A DNA stretch of 64,000 nucleotides from Marinobacterium lutimaris. GTDB taxonomy: Bacteria > Pseudomonadota > Gammaproteobacteria > Pseudomonadales > Balneatricaceae. The translations under genes and the position numbers were made by a program. Where the stretch lies: positions 425,206-489,205 of the forward strand of contig NZ_FNVQ01000004.1 of the NCBI RefSeq assembly GCF_900108065.1, written 5' to 3'. The first letter of the stretch is position 1, and every line of letters begins with the position of its first letter. This document shows positions 10,639 through 18,930 of the stretch, piece by piece. The notes below the pieces were generated by a model. The model worked only from the letters and a program-made list of their open reading frames with translations, did no database searches and was not told the origin of the DNA.

Positions 10639-11658
10639 ATGTTTATCATCCGTCCAATCCGACATACGGATCTTGAGGTGCTGTTAGAGATTGCCCGGGA
10701 ATCAGGCCCTGGCTTTACTTCCCTGCCAGCCGATGCGGAGTTCCTGGCCAATAAAATCCGTCAATCGGTTGAGACCCTGAGCCGCAGTGACGCCGCCCCG
10801 GGCCCGGAGACTTACCTGTTTGTACTGGAGGACAGCGACAGCGGCGAGATCGCCGGCACCTGCGGCATCACCGCCGCCGTGGGGCTGGATATGCCGTTCT
10901 ACCACTACCATCTCGGCACCGTTGTGCACTCGTCGCGGGAACTCGGCGTCTATAACGAGTTCAAGACACTGAACCTGTGCAACGACTACACCGGCAGCTC
11001 CGAGCTTTGCACCTTGTATATGCGACCGAAATACCGCCACAGCGGACAGGGCACCCTGTTGTCGAAATCGCGTTTCCTGTTTATGGCAGAGCACAGCGGT
11101 CGCTTTGATGACCGTGTGATCGCCGAGATGAGGGGGTTTACCGATGAGCAGCACACCAACCCCTTCTGGGAAGGGCTCGGCCGGCGCTTTTTCTCCATGG
11201 ATTACGACCAGGCCGATCACCTGACCGGCGCCGGTAACAAGGTGTTCATCGCCGAGCTGATGCCGAAACACTCGATCTATATCCACCTGTTGCCGGAGGA
11301 TGCCCAGGAAGTCATCGGCAAGGTGCACCCGAACACCGAGCCCGCCTGCAAGATGCTCAGGCGGGAGGGGTTCAGATTCGAAAACTACATCGATATTTTC
11401 GATGCCGGCCCCACCCTGGCGGCCCGCCAGGGCGATATCCGCGCCATTAATAAAAGCCGGCGCGCTCGAGTGATTGTCGATGATTCTCCACCGCCGGACG
11501 GCGCCAGGCGGCACCTAGTGGCCAATACCCTGACCACCGGCTTTCGCTGCCTGATGACCCCGCTGAGCCCAGAGAGAAAGACGCTGCGGCTAAGCGCCGA
11601 ACAGGCCGCCGCCCTGTCACTACAAGAGGGAGACGAGGCGCGCCTGCTCAGGCTTTAG
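10639..11658 (+). CDS. astA: Arginine N-succinyltransferase
   Basis: 339-residue enzyme that transfers succinyl from succinyl-CoA to arginine, first step of the AST arginine catabolic pathway. The family signature is visible from the N-terminus (MFIIRPIRHTDLEVL) through GLGRRFFSMDYDQADHL and HPNTEPACKMLRREGF. The ATG follows GGAGG. The other ast/aru genes (B, C, D, E) are not adjacent here. The stop overlaps the stop of convergent cpxA by three bases. Paralogues AruF/AruG of pseudomonads are possible labels. Confidence 0.9.
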   Translation: MFIIRPIRHTDLEVLLEIARESGPGFTSLPADAEFLANKIRQSVETLSRSDAAPGPETYLFVLEDSDSGEIAGTCGITAAVGLDMPFYHYHLGTVVHSSRELGVYNEFKTLNLCNDYTGSSELCTLYMRPKYRHSGQGTLLSKSRFLFMAEHSGRFDDRVIAEMRGFTDEQHTNPFWEGLGRRFFSMDYDQADHLTGAGNKVFIAELMPKHSIYIHLLPEDAQEVIGKVHPNTEPACKMLRREGFRFENYIDIFDAGPTLAARQGDIRAINKSRRARVIVDDSPPPDGARRHLVANTLTTGFRCLMTPLSPERKTLRLSAEQAAALSLQEGDEARLLRL

Positions 11659-12953
11659 GCCGCAATCACAGACCGCGGCAGGCTGATTACGCACTCCAGG
11701 CCACCGTCTGGATGGTTGGCCAGCACCAGACTGCCACCCAGACGCTCCACCGCACGCCGGGTAATACTTAACCCAAGACCATAGCCATCGCAGCTGTCGC
11801 CGCCACGTACGAAAGGATCGGTGATACGCGCCAGCAGATCCTCGCTGACGCCCGGCCCTCTATCCCTCAGGCTCAGTTTGAGTCCTGTGGATGAACGCAC
11901 AGCCCTGAGCGCCAGCGGGCTGTCAGCAGGCGTATATTTGAGTGCGTTGCTGATCAGGTTGGATACCGCCCCCCTGAGTAGCTCGTCATTCAAAGCCAGG
12001 CGCAACCCGGCGGGCTCAACACTGACCAGGACCGGGCGCTCCGGCTGGGTGAAATCCACATCGGCGCGCAGCTCTTCCAGCAGTTCAAGCAGCTCGAACG
12101 GCTCGCCGCTGGGATCGACCTGGTCCAGCCGCGACAGGGACAGAATCTTGTCGATCAGGCCGTCCAGCTTTTCGCACTCCCGGTTGATCCGGCCAGCCGT
12201 GGGGTCATCTTCACCGAGCCGCTGTTCGGCCAGGCCTGCCGCCACCTGCAGTCGCGCCAGCGGCGCACGCAGTTCATGGGAAACATCCTGCAGCAGGCGC
12301 TGCTGGGCGGTCAGCGTATCCTCGACATATCCCGCCATGGCGTTGAATTCCCGCGACAGCTCGCCGATCTCATCACGGCGCTGGCTCAGCCGGCTGCTGG
12401 CCCGGGTGCTCAGGTTCTGGTTGTGATAGAGATCCTTGGCGTGGGCACGCAGCTGGTTGATCGGCCTGATAATCAGCCAGGAGAGAAACAGCGCCGCCAA
12501 CGCCGATACCAGCAACACAATCACTGCCTGCACCGACACCAGAAAGCCCAGTATCTTTTTCAAGTAGAGACCGCCACGGGGCGCATGTACGACCACTTTC
12601 AGGGGCTCGCCCTGCAGCCCTTCCATGGCGAAGCTGAGCGCACTCGACTCACGGGGTGGTCTGCGGTCCGGCCCCTGCAGCTGCACACCAGTCTCTGCAT
12701 CGAAGATCCACAGCGGAATCATACGGCGGCGGGCATCATGATCATCGTCGTCATCGTGGTGACGATGATCGCCCCGATCTTCCCATTCCAGCATCAATCG
12801 CGCCTGGCCCAGCGCCCGGGTTTCCAGCAGCTCCTTGCTCTGGCGCTCCTCGGCCATGTTCAGGATACCGATCACGGCCAGGCCCGTGCCGGCCGCACTG
12901 ATCAGCCAGATGACCAGGAAGATTTTCCAGAAAAGTTTACGATGCCAGTTCAT
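11655..12953 (-). CDS. cpxA: CpxA-like sensor histidine kinase with His/Asp-rich periplasmic loop
   Basis: 432-residue membrane sensor kinase. TM1 is at about 8-30, the periplasmic domain at 31-132, TM2 at about 135-160, and HAMP at about 160-215. The phospho-acceptor is His226 in DVSHELRAPL; the N box is NLISNALKY (332-340), with DRGPG (364-368) and GYGLGL (390-395). The periplasmic part carries an unusual HRHHDDDDDHD run near 63-73, probably metal-binding (inference). The gene overlaps cpxR by four bases (ATGA), so the two are translationally coupled. Assignment to Cpx rests on the divergent cpxP-like gene and the CpxR box. Confidence 0.8.
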   Translation of the reverse strand: MNWHRKLFWKIFLVIWLISAAGTGLAVIGILNMAEERQSKELLETRALGQARLMLEWEDRGDHRHHDDDDDHDARRRMIPLWIFDAETGVQLQGPDRRPPRESSALSFAMEGLQGEPLKVVVHAPRGGLYLKKILGFLVSVQAVIVLLVSALAALFLSWLIIRPINQLRAHAKDLYHNQNLSTRASSRLSQRRDEIGELSREFNAMAGYVEDTLTAQQRLLQDVSHELRAPLARLQVAAGLAEQRLGEDDPTAGRINRECEKLDGLIDKILSLSRLDQVDPSGEPFELLELLEELRADVDFTQPERPVLVSVEPAGLRLALNDELLRGAVSNLISNALKYTPADSPLALRAVRSSTGLKLSLRDRGPGVSEDLLARITDPFVRGGDSCDGYGLGLSITRRAVERLGGSLVLANHPDGGLECVISLPRSVIAA

Positions 12954-13663
12954 GCCTTGCCCTTGAGAAACTGGTAGCCCTGGCCACGTACCGTCTTGAT
13001 CAACTCCTGCTCCAGCAGCGCCGCCAGTTTCTGCCGCACCCGGCTGACATGCACATCCAGCGCCCGGTCATAGGCGGTGAGCTTGCGGTGCAGCACCAGC
13101 TCGGTGAGCTGCTCCTTGCTCATCACCGTGCCGGCGCTGTTCATCAGATACGCCAGCACGTTGAACTCGGCGCTGGTCAACTCAACCGCTTCGCTGCCCA
13201 CCAGCACCTCGCGAGAACCGGGGTCGAGACGGATACCGAACGCCTCCACCGGCTGCTCCGGGAACAGGCTCTTCTCTGCCGGCTGCTCCTTAAGCGCAGA
13301 GCGACGCAGCACGGCGCGCACCCGCGCCAGCAGTTCGCGAGGATTACAGGGTTTGCCGAGGTAATCGTCGGCGCCCATCTCAAGGCCGAGAATACGGTCG
13401 ATCTCATCGCCGCGGCCGGTGAGCATGATCACCGGTGTCTGCACCCGCGGGCGTAGCTGCTGCAGCAATTCCAATCCGCTGGCACCGGGCATCTGGATAT
13501 CCAGCACCAGCAGATCCCAGCCGCTGCCATCACCAACCAGCTCCAGCGCCTGCTCGGCGGAATGGCAGGCATCCACCCGGTAACCCTCATGGCTGAGATA
13601 GGCTTTCAGCAGATCGCAGAGATCCCTGTCATCATCGATAATCAGCAGTCGCTCTGTACTCAC
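12950..13663 (-). CDS. cpxR: CpxR-like OmpR-family response regulator
   Basis: 237 residues: a receiver domain (about 4-118) with acidic pair DDD near 10-12, the phospho-acceptor Asp in LLVLDIQMPG and Lys in LGKPCNPREL, then an OmpR-type winged helix (about 140-235) ending in KTVRGQGYQFLKG. First gene of cpxRA, transcribed divergently from the cpxP-like gene. The single GTAAA-N5-GTAAA box in the shared promoter implies autoregulation. It controls envelope-stress genes in relatives. Confidence 0.82.
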   Translation of the reverse strand: MSTERLLIIDDDRDLCDLLKAYLSHEGYRVDACHSAEQALELVGDGSGWDLLVLDIQMPGASGLELLQQLRPRVQTPVIMLTGRGDEIDRILGLEMGADDYLGKPCNPRELLARVRAVLRRSALKEQPAEKSLFPEQPVEAFGIRLDPGSREVLVGSEAVELTSAEFNVLAYLMNSAGTVMSKEQLTELVLHRKLTAYDRALDVHVSRVRQKLAALLEQELIKTVRGQGYQFLKGKA

Positions 13664-13725
13664 ACTCGCTCCTTAAAACATCTCATGAGTGCATATTAAG
13701 CCGTCCCTTTGCCGCTGTGGCGGCC

Positions 13726-13740
13726 TTTACCAAACTTTAC
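13726..13740 (-). promoter_or_regulatory. CpxR box between cpxR and cpxP-like gene
   Basis: TTTAC-CAAAC-TTTAC on the plus strand reads GTAAA-GTTTG-GTAAA on the minus strand. This is an exact match to the enterobacterial CpxR box GTAAA-N5-GTAAA. It lies 75 bases before the cpxP-like ATG and 62 bases before the cpxR start. Confidence 0.8.
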
Positions 13741-13814
13741 TCCCTGCTAACCCAACTTAGCAGTGACTCCTCGCATACTGAGTCCATCAACAAGAGAGAG
13801 CGAGGAGAGACACC

Positions 13815-14291
13815 ATGCGTAAACTGATTATCGGCGGTATCACCGCAGCCCTGCTGGCCAGCTCCCTGACCGGCGTAGCGATCGCCCAGGAAAAAGGCGA
13901 GTACCGCGACCGTATGGCCAGCAAGCTGGGCCTGAGTGAAGAACAGCAGACCCAGATGAAAGCACTTTGGGATCAGCAGCGCGAAGCCCGCCAGGAGATG
14001 CGTGACGAAATGCGCGACCACAAGGGTGGCCTGAAAGACCTGGACCCGAGCTCAGACACTTACCAGGCCGACGTGCAGAAGCTGATCGAACAGACCCAGG
14101 CTCAGGTGGCAGAGCGTATCCAGCAGCGCGCCGACATGCACGCCAAGATGGCAGAGATCCTGACGCCGGAACAGATGCAGCAGTTCCAGGAGATGCGCGC
14201 AGAGCGCGGTGGTAAACATGGCGGCGAACACCGCAAAGGTGACTTCAAGGGCCATCATGGCGAACGCGGCGAGCGTGACTGCGATCGCTAA
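13815..14291 (+). CDS. cpxP: CpxP/Spy-family periplasmic protein
   Basis: 158 residues with a Sec signal peptide (about 1-24, cleavage after AIA). The mature part is a helical, charged LTxxQ-type protein: LSEEQQTQMKALW near residue 40 and LTPEQMQQF near 136 are the two motif copies. The C-terminus is rich in His and Gly (HGGEHRKGDFKGHHG), suggesting metal binding. In E. coli, CpxP inhibits CpxA and Spy is a chaperone; divergence from cpxRA and the CpxR box favour the CpxP role. A GAGGAGA ribosome site precedes the ATG, and a strong terminator follows. Confidence 0.82.
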   Translation: MRKLIIGGITAALLASSLTGVAIAQEKGEYRDRMASKLGLSEEQQTQMKALWDQQREARQEMRDEMRDHKGGLKDLDPSSDTYQADVQKLIEQTQAQVAERIQQRADMHAKMAEILTPEQMQQFQEMRAERGGKHGGEHRKGDFKGHHGERGERDCDR

Positions 14292-14315
14292 GTAGCCAGA
14301 TCTGTAGCTAAAGCC

Positions 14316-14344
14316 AAAACGGCCGGTCTTATTCCGGCCGTTTT
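14316..14344 (+). terminator. Intrinsic terminator after cpxP-like gene
   Basis: Perfect 11-bp stem AAAACGGCCGG / CCGGCCGTTTT with a seven-base loop. The symmetrical A and T ends would allow action on either strand. Confidence 0.9.
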
Positions 14345-14384
14345 ACGTTGCCTGGTCGAAAGAGTCCCACCGGAATCAACTACT

Positions 14385-14406
14385 GTGCTAGCACTTTCTG
14401 CTATCA
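14385..14406 (+). promoter_or_regulatory. Candidate operator of the GntR regulator (regulator promoter)
   Basis: The 10-base palindrome GTGCTAGCAC (14385-14394) is followed 13 bases later by a near copy, TGCTATCA (14399-14406). The same TGCTAGCA core recurs in pairs before the binding-protein gene near 21.1 kb, which suggests that this regulator binds both places and controls itself. Confidence 0.5.
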
Positions 14407-14467
14407 TTTGCTGCGCAGTATCCGGAACCCCGTTCCTGTCATTGTTTTATATTGGCTTTATCGATTC

Positions 14468-15163
14468 GTGAGTCGGCCCGTGACACCCAAGCAACGTGAA
14501 ATAAACCGTATTATCGAACGCCTTTCCCAGGCGATCGCCCAGCATAAACTCCCGCCCGGTATGCGCCTGGTCGAAGCTCAGCTTGTCGAGGCTCTGGATG
14601 CCAACCGCAACCATGTGCAGGCGGCACTGCAGCGACTGTCGATGCTGCATATCGTCACCATCGAAGCGAACCGAGGCGCCAGTGTGGCCAAGCCCACCGC
14701 CCAGGAAGCGCGCGACGTGTTCGCCGCCCGCAGGGCCGTGGAGCGCGGCATCGTGGAAGCGATCACCCAGGATAAGCTGGAGCGCAATCGCGACCGTATC
14801 GAGGCTCATATGGCGCGGGAGAAGCAGGCCACCGACGGCGAAGACCGTCGCGATATCGTGCGCTCACTGAGCGACTTTCACCTGCTGTTGGCGGAGATTT
14901 CCGAGAATACGGTGCTGCGCGAGATCCTGCAGAACCTGATGACGCGCAGCTCGCTGATCGTCAGCCTGTATCAGCGTAACGACCAGCCGCCCTGCCAGCA
15001 TGATGAACATGGCCAGATCATCGCCGCCCTGGCGAAGGGTGACCGCTCAAGAGCCCATGAACTCATGATCGAGCACCTCAACCACCTTGAGAGCGAGCTG
15101 GACCTGTCCAGCTATCAGGCTTCACCTGACAGCCTCCAGACCCTGCTCACAACGGCGGAATAA
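14468..15163 (+). CDS. GntR-family transcriptional regulator with FCD domain
   Basis: About 231 residues from the GTG at 14468; GTG at 14480 is also possible. The in-frame ATG at 14348 is rejected because its 40 extra residues are not family-like and overlap the candidate operator. The winged helix spans about 5-75 (EINRIIERLSQAI, GMRLVEAQLVEAL). The FCD ligand domain spans about 85-215 with the metal/ligand residues DFHLLLAEISEN, HDEHGQII and HELMIEHL. It converges on the amidohydrolase gene with a six-base gap. Probable local repressor of the transport and hydrolase operon (inference from shared operator-like sites). Confidence 0.82.
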   Translation: MSRPVTPKQREINRIIERLSQAIAQHKLPPGMRLVEAQLVEALDANRNHVQAALQRLSMLHIVTIEANRGASVAKPTAQEARDVFAARRAVERGIVEAITQDKLERNRDRIEAHMAREKQATDGEDRRDIVRSLSDFHLLLAEISENTVLREILQNLMTRSSLIVSLYQRNDQPPCQHDEHGQIIAALAKGDRSRAHELMIEHLNHLESELDLSSYQASPDSLQTLLTTAE

Positions 15164-15169
15164 CACCGC

Positions 15170-16408
15170 TTAACCGAACTTCTCCGGCCCAAGCAGCTGC
15201 GGCTGTGGCCGCGAGAAGGTCTGTCGCCCGCCCTTGAAGCCCTGTGTCGGCTGACTCAGGTCACGCACCACCCCCGCCCGGTTATCCACAGCCAGGGTAA
15301 TAAAGTCGGCACGGCAGCCCGGTTTGAGGCCGTAGCGGTCCAGCCCCAGCAGTCGCGCCGACTCCACCGATACCCAATCCAGGCAGCGCTCGAAGTCCGC
15401 CGGTGTTCCCAGCTGGGCCACGTTGGCAAAGAGATTCGCCTGGCGCACCAGCGACATATCGCCGAACGGCGTGAACGGATTGCCGATATTGTTGGTGGAG
15501 ATCGAGCAGCAGACCCCGGCATCGCTGAGCCGGTGCAGCGGACTCACACCCCGCGGCACCAGGTGATCATGCCCGCGCCCGTTCAGGTAAAGATCGGTGG
15601 CCGGCAGCGCCGTCACCGCGATACCCGCTGTCACCAGGCTGGTGGCGACCTCGGCCAGCCGTGCCGGCGGCAGGGCCGACAGTTTGGTGGCATGACCGAT
15701 GGTGACCCGCCCCTGCCAGTTGCGTTGCAGACAGGCATCCACCACCGCCGGAATCAGGCTGTTGGCAGGATCCAGATCGAAGTCCAGGTGGAAATCCAGA
15801 TCCAGATCACGCTCTACCGCGATATCGAACAGGCGCTCGATCTGCGCCACCGGCTCGCTGTCAGTATAGGGACAGCCACCGAGCAGATCGGCGCCACGAT
15901 CCAGCGCTTCAAGCAGCAGCGCCTCGGTGCCCGGGTTATTAAACATCCCCTCCTGTGGAAAAACGCAGACCTGCAGGGTGATCGCCCAGCTGTACTCCTG
16001 CTTCAGCCGCAGGACCGCCTCCAGCCCCTGCAAACCGATCACCGGGTCGATCTCCACATGAGTGCGCATCCAGGTAGTACCCTGCAGAATCGCCTTCTCC
16101 AGGGTCTGGCGACCGCGCTGATAGATATCCTCGGGATCGAACGCCTGCTTGGCCCTGGCGGTTTCGCTGATCGCCTCCTGCAGTGAGCCCTCCACCAGGC
16201 GACAGCGATCCATGATGCACGCCTTATCCAGATGTACGTGGGTCTCGATCAAGCCCGGCAGCACAAGCTGCCCCTGAAGATCGATATCGGCATCGGCCGC
16301 GGCGTCTTCCGGCGGAGCGATAAATTCTCCGCTGGCATCGACCCAGAGCTCACTGAGCTGATCAGGTTTTTCCGGCAGGCGCAGATTGATAAAACGGGTC
16401 AGGCTCAT
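15170..16408 (-). CDS. Cytosine-deaminase-like amidohydrolase with altered active site
   Basis: 412 residues, amidohydrolase superfamily, alignable by eye with E. coli CodA. Metal ligands H57 and H59 (HVHLD), H207 (DFHLDFD) and H239 (GHATKLS) are present. The position of the CodA catalytic Glu217 appears to be Phe210, and the metal-binding/catalytic Asp313 appears to be Asn306 in STNNIGNPF. A classic deaminase mechanism is therefore doubtful; a different hydrolysis or a non-catalytic role is possible. Last gene of the operon after the ABC fusion, overlapping it by four bases. Substrate unknown; a small cyclic or amide nitrogen compound taken up by the transporter is the likeliest guess. Confidence 0.75.
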   Translation of the reverse strand: MSLTRFINLRLPEKPDQLSELWVDASGEFIAPPEDAAADADIDLQGQLVLPGLIETHVHLDKACIMDRCRLVEGSLQEAISETARAKQAFDPEDIYQRGRQTLEKAILQGTTWMRTHVEIDPVIGLQGLEAVLRLKQEYSWAITLQVCVFPQEGMFNNPGTEALLLEALDRGADLLGGCPYTDSEPVAQIERLFDIAVERDLDLDFHLDFDLDPANSLIPAVVDACLQRNWQGRVTIGHATKLSALPPARLAEVATSLVTAGIAVTALPATDLYLNGRGHDHLVPRGVSPLHRLSDAGVCCSISTNNIGNPFTPFGDMSLVRQANLFANVAQLGTPADFERCLDWVSVESARLLGLDRYGLKPGCRADFITLAVDNRAGVVRDLSQPTQGFKGGRQTFSRPQPQLLGPEKFG

Positions 16409-18924
16409 GCGGCATCCTCCCCTTCTTTACCCCTCTTTTTATCCTCGGAGCCGAGGTAAGCCGCTTCGAGCGCCTTATCCTTGCTGAGCTCTTCAGCGCT
16501 TCCGGCCTTAACGATACGTCCGGTCTCCAGCAGGTACGCGCGGTCCGCCAGGGTCAGCGCCAGGTTAGCCATCTGATCCACCAGCAGGATGGTGATGCCT
16601 TCGTCACGCAGGCTGGCCAGCACCTCGAACAGTTCCCGGATCATCGCCGGTGCCAGCCCCAGCGAAGGCTCATCGAGCAGCAGCAGCGTGGGTTTGGCCA
16701 TTAGTGCACGGCCGATCGCCACCATCTGCTGCTCACCGCCGGAGAGCAGTCCCGCCGGCTGATCGATACGATCACGCAGCCGCGGGAAGCGCTCAAGCAC
16801 TGCCTCCACTGCCTCTTCCTGACTTTCTTCCTCCTTGCGGAAATCACGCTGGAAAGCGCCCATCAGCAGGTTGTCGCGCACGCTCAGCTCCGGGAACACC
16901 TGCCGCCCTTCCGGTACCAGCGCCAGCCCCTGGCTGCTGATACCACTGGCATCGAGCTTATCGATACTCTCGTTATTGAGCAGGATGGTTCCCTGCACCG
17001 GCCGGTGCAGTCCCGCCAGCGCACGCATGATGCTGGACTTGCCGGCACCGTTGGCACCAAGGATCGCCACGCATTCACCGGGCTTAACCACCAGGTTCAC
17101 ATCAGCAACCACCGGCGCTGCGCCGTAGTCGAGCTGCAGATCCTTCACAAACAGGGTGTGGTCGGCAGGTCCTGCCCAGGCCTGCTGCCTTGGGCGGCCC
17201 TCGTAGTCGGTGCCACCGAGATAGGCCGCAATAACCTGGGGGTTGTCGCGAATCTCGGCCGGTGTACCCAGCGCGATCGGCTTGCCGGAATCGAGCACCA
17301 GGATCGAATCCGATACCGACATCACCAGCGGCATATCGTGCTCGACGATGATCACCGCGATACCAAAACCGGCGATCGCCTTGAGCAGCTCGCCCAGCTG
17401 GTCCGTTTCCGAACGGCTCAGCCCCGCGGCCGGTTCATCCAGCAACAGTACCCGCGGCGCCATCGCCAGTGCCCGGGCGATCTCCACCAGGCGGCGATCC
17501 ACGTGGGGCAGATTGCCGGCGGCGATATCCAGCTCACCGCGATAGCCGGTGAACGCCAGCAGGTTACGCACGATTTCCCGCGCACGCTCGCTCTCTTGGG
17601 CCAACGGATGGCTCAGCTGCCCCTTGCGCATGGCGATCAGCAGGTTGTCCATCACACTCAGTTCCTCAAACAGCTGAGTGGTCTGGTAGGTTCGCGCTAT
17701 CCCGGCGCGGGCGATATCCCAGGCGTTACGCCCGGCCAGCTCCGACTCCAGCTTCACCGAGCCGCTGTCTGGCGTATAGAAGCCGCTGATCAGGTTCAGC
17801 GCCGTGGTTTTACCCGCACCATTGGGGCCGATAATACTGGTCACCTCCCCTTCCGGCGCCTTGAAGCTGACACCCTGGACTGCCTTGACGCCACCGAAAC
17901 TGATGCCGATGTTATCCACAGAGAGGCCACCGGCGTAACCGCGGGACGGGTTCAGGAACGACTCCAGCACGCCGGCATCCGCCCGCGCCGGTACCCGTTC
18001 GCCCTCGTTGCGGCGCAGCCGCGACAGGATCAGACCGATACAGCCGCGCGGCGCTGCCCAAAGCACCGCCAGCAGGAAGCCGGCAAAGACCAGCAGGCGA
18101 TATTCCGCCACACCAGAGAGCAGCTCCGGCAGCAGCACGATCACCGCCGCACCGATCAACGGCCCGAACAGAAAGCCGCTGCCGCCAACGATCACCGCCA
18201 GCACAAACAGGATCGACTGGGAGAACGGGAAGGTACTCGGGCTGATAAACATCATCAGCGGCCCGATCAGCGCCCCTGCACTGCCCGCCATCGCCGCCGA
18301 CAGAGCAAAGGCCCAGGCCTTGGGTACCATCGGGTTGATGCCGATAGAGCGTGCCGCGGTATCCGACCCCTTGGCCGCCCGCATCGCCTTGCCCCAGGGA
18401 CCCAGTGCGAGTCGCTGGTAAAACCAGAGCCCGGCTACCATCAGCAGCACCGAGGTCAATGCCAGCCCGGTTTCCGAGGAGACGACGCCAAAATTGGGCA
18501 TCGGCACACCGATCAGGCCGTTGGAGCCACCGGTGACATCCTTCCACTCCATCAGCCCGTGATGAATCACGAAAGCGAAAGCGATGGTCACCATCGCAAG
18601 ATAGGGGCCCTGCACGCGCAACGCAGGGATCGCCAGCAGACCGCCGCAAACACCGGTCAGCACCGCGGCACTGAGCAGCGCCAGTCCAAAGGGAACACCG
18701 GCCATCGTCATCAGAGAGGCGCAGTAGGCACCGATGGCGTAGAAGGCCACATGACCAAAGGAGATCTGGCCACTGAGGCCGATCAGGATATTCAGCCCCG
18801 TGGCCACCAGGGCACTGAGGCAGAACAGCGTCAGCACCAGCAGGCTGTAGCTGTCGACGATAAAACTCAGACTGGCGCCAAGCAGTGCCACGATCGCCAG
18901 TCCTATTGAAGTATTCAGGGTCAT
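16405..18924 (-). CDS. Triple fusion: branched-chain-type ABC permease (LivM) + ATPase (LivG) + ATPase (LivF)
   Basis: 839 residues in one continuous frame. Residues 1-305 form a LivM-like permease with about 8-10 membrane segments (ATGLNILIGLSGQISFGH). Residues 333-575 are a LivG-like ATPase: Walker A GPNGAGKTT (366-374), Walker B LLLDEPAAG. Residues 590-825 are a LivF-like ATPase: Walker A GANGAGKSS (623-631), signature LSGGEQQ (727-733), Walker B LLLLDEPSLG. The LivG signature is replaced by LPHVD. LivM-LivG fusions are known; carrying LivF too is unusual. It lies six bases downstream of livH. The pump would import a small organic solute. Confidence 0.88.
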   Translation of the reverse strand: MTLNTSIGLAIVALLGASLSFIVDSYSLLVLTLFCLSALVATGLNILIGLSGQISFGHVAFYAIGAYCASLMTMAGVPFGLALLSAAVLTGVCGGLLAIPALRVQGPYLAMVTIAFAFVIHHGLMEWKDVTGGSNGLIGVPMPNFGVVSSETGLALTSVLLMVAGLWFYQRLALGPWGKAMRAAKGSDTAARSIGINPMVPKAWAFALSAAMAGSAGALIGPLMMFISPSTFPFSQSILFVLAVIVGGSGFLFGPLIGAAVIVLLPELLSGVAEYRLLVFAGFLLAVLWAAPRGCIGLILSRLRRNEGERVPARADAGVLESFLNPSRGYAGGLSVDNIGISFGGVKAVQGVSFKAPEGEVTSIIGPNGAGKTTALNLISGFYTPDSGSVKLESELAGRNAWDIARAGIARTYQTTQLFEELSVMDNLLIAMRKGQLSHPLAQESERAREIVRNLLAFTGYRGELDIAAGNLPHVDRRLVEIARALAMAPRVLLLDEPAAGLSRSETDQLGELLKAIAGFGIAVIIVEHDMPLVMSVSDSILVLDSGKPIALGTPAEIRDNPQVIAAYLGGTDYEGRPRQQAWAGPADHTLFVKDLQLDYGAAPVVADVNLVVKPGECVAILGANGAGKSSIMRALAGLHRPVQGTILLNNESIDKLDASGISSQGLALVPEGRQVFPELSVRDNLLMGAFQRDFRKEEESQEEAVEAVLERFPRLRDRIDQPAGLLSGGEQQMVAIGRALMAKPTLLLLDEPSLGLAPAMIRELFEVLASLRDEGITILLVDQMANLALTLADRAYLLETGRIVKAGSAEELSKDKALEAAYLGSEDKKRGKEGEDAA

Positions 18925-18930
18925 AACGCG

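Noticed and set aside
14348..14467. Upstream ATG extension of the GntR regulator
   Set aside because: The added 40 residues are hydrophobic and not family-like, and they cover the TGCTAGCA operator-like site.
17005..18909. 634-codon open frame on the plus strand
   Set aside because: Antisense to the ABC triple fusion; rich in His, Gln and Arg as expected for a shadow frame, with no domain.
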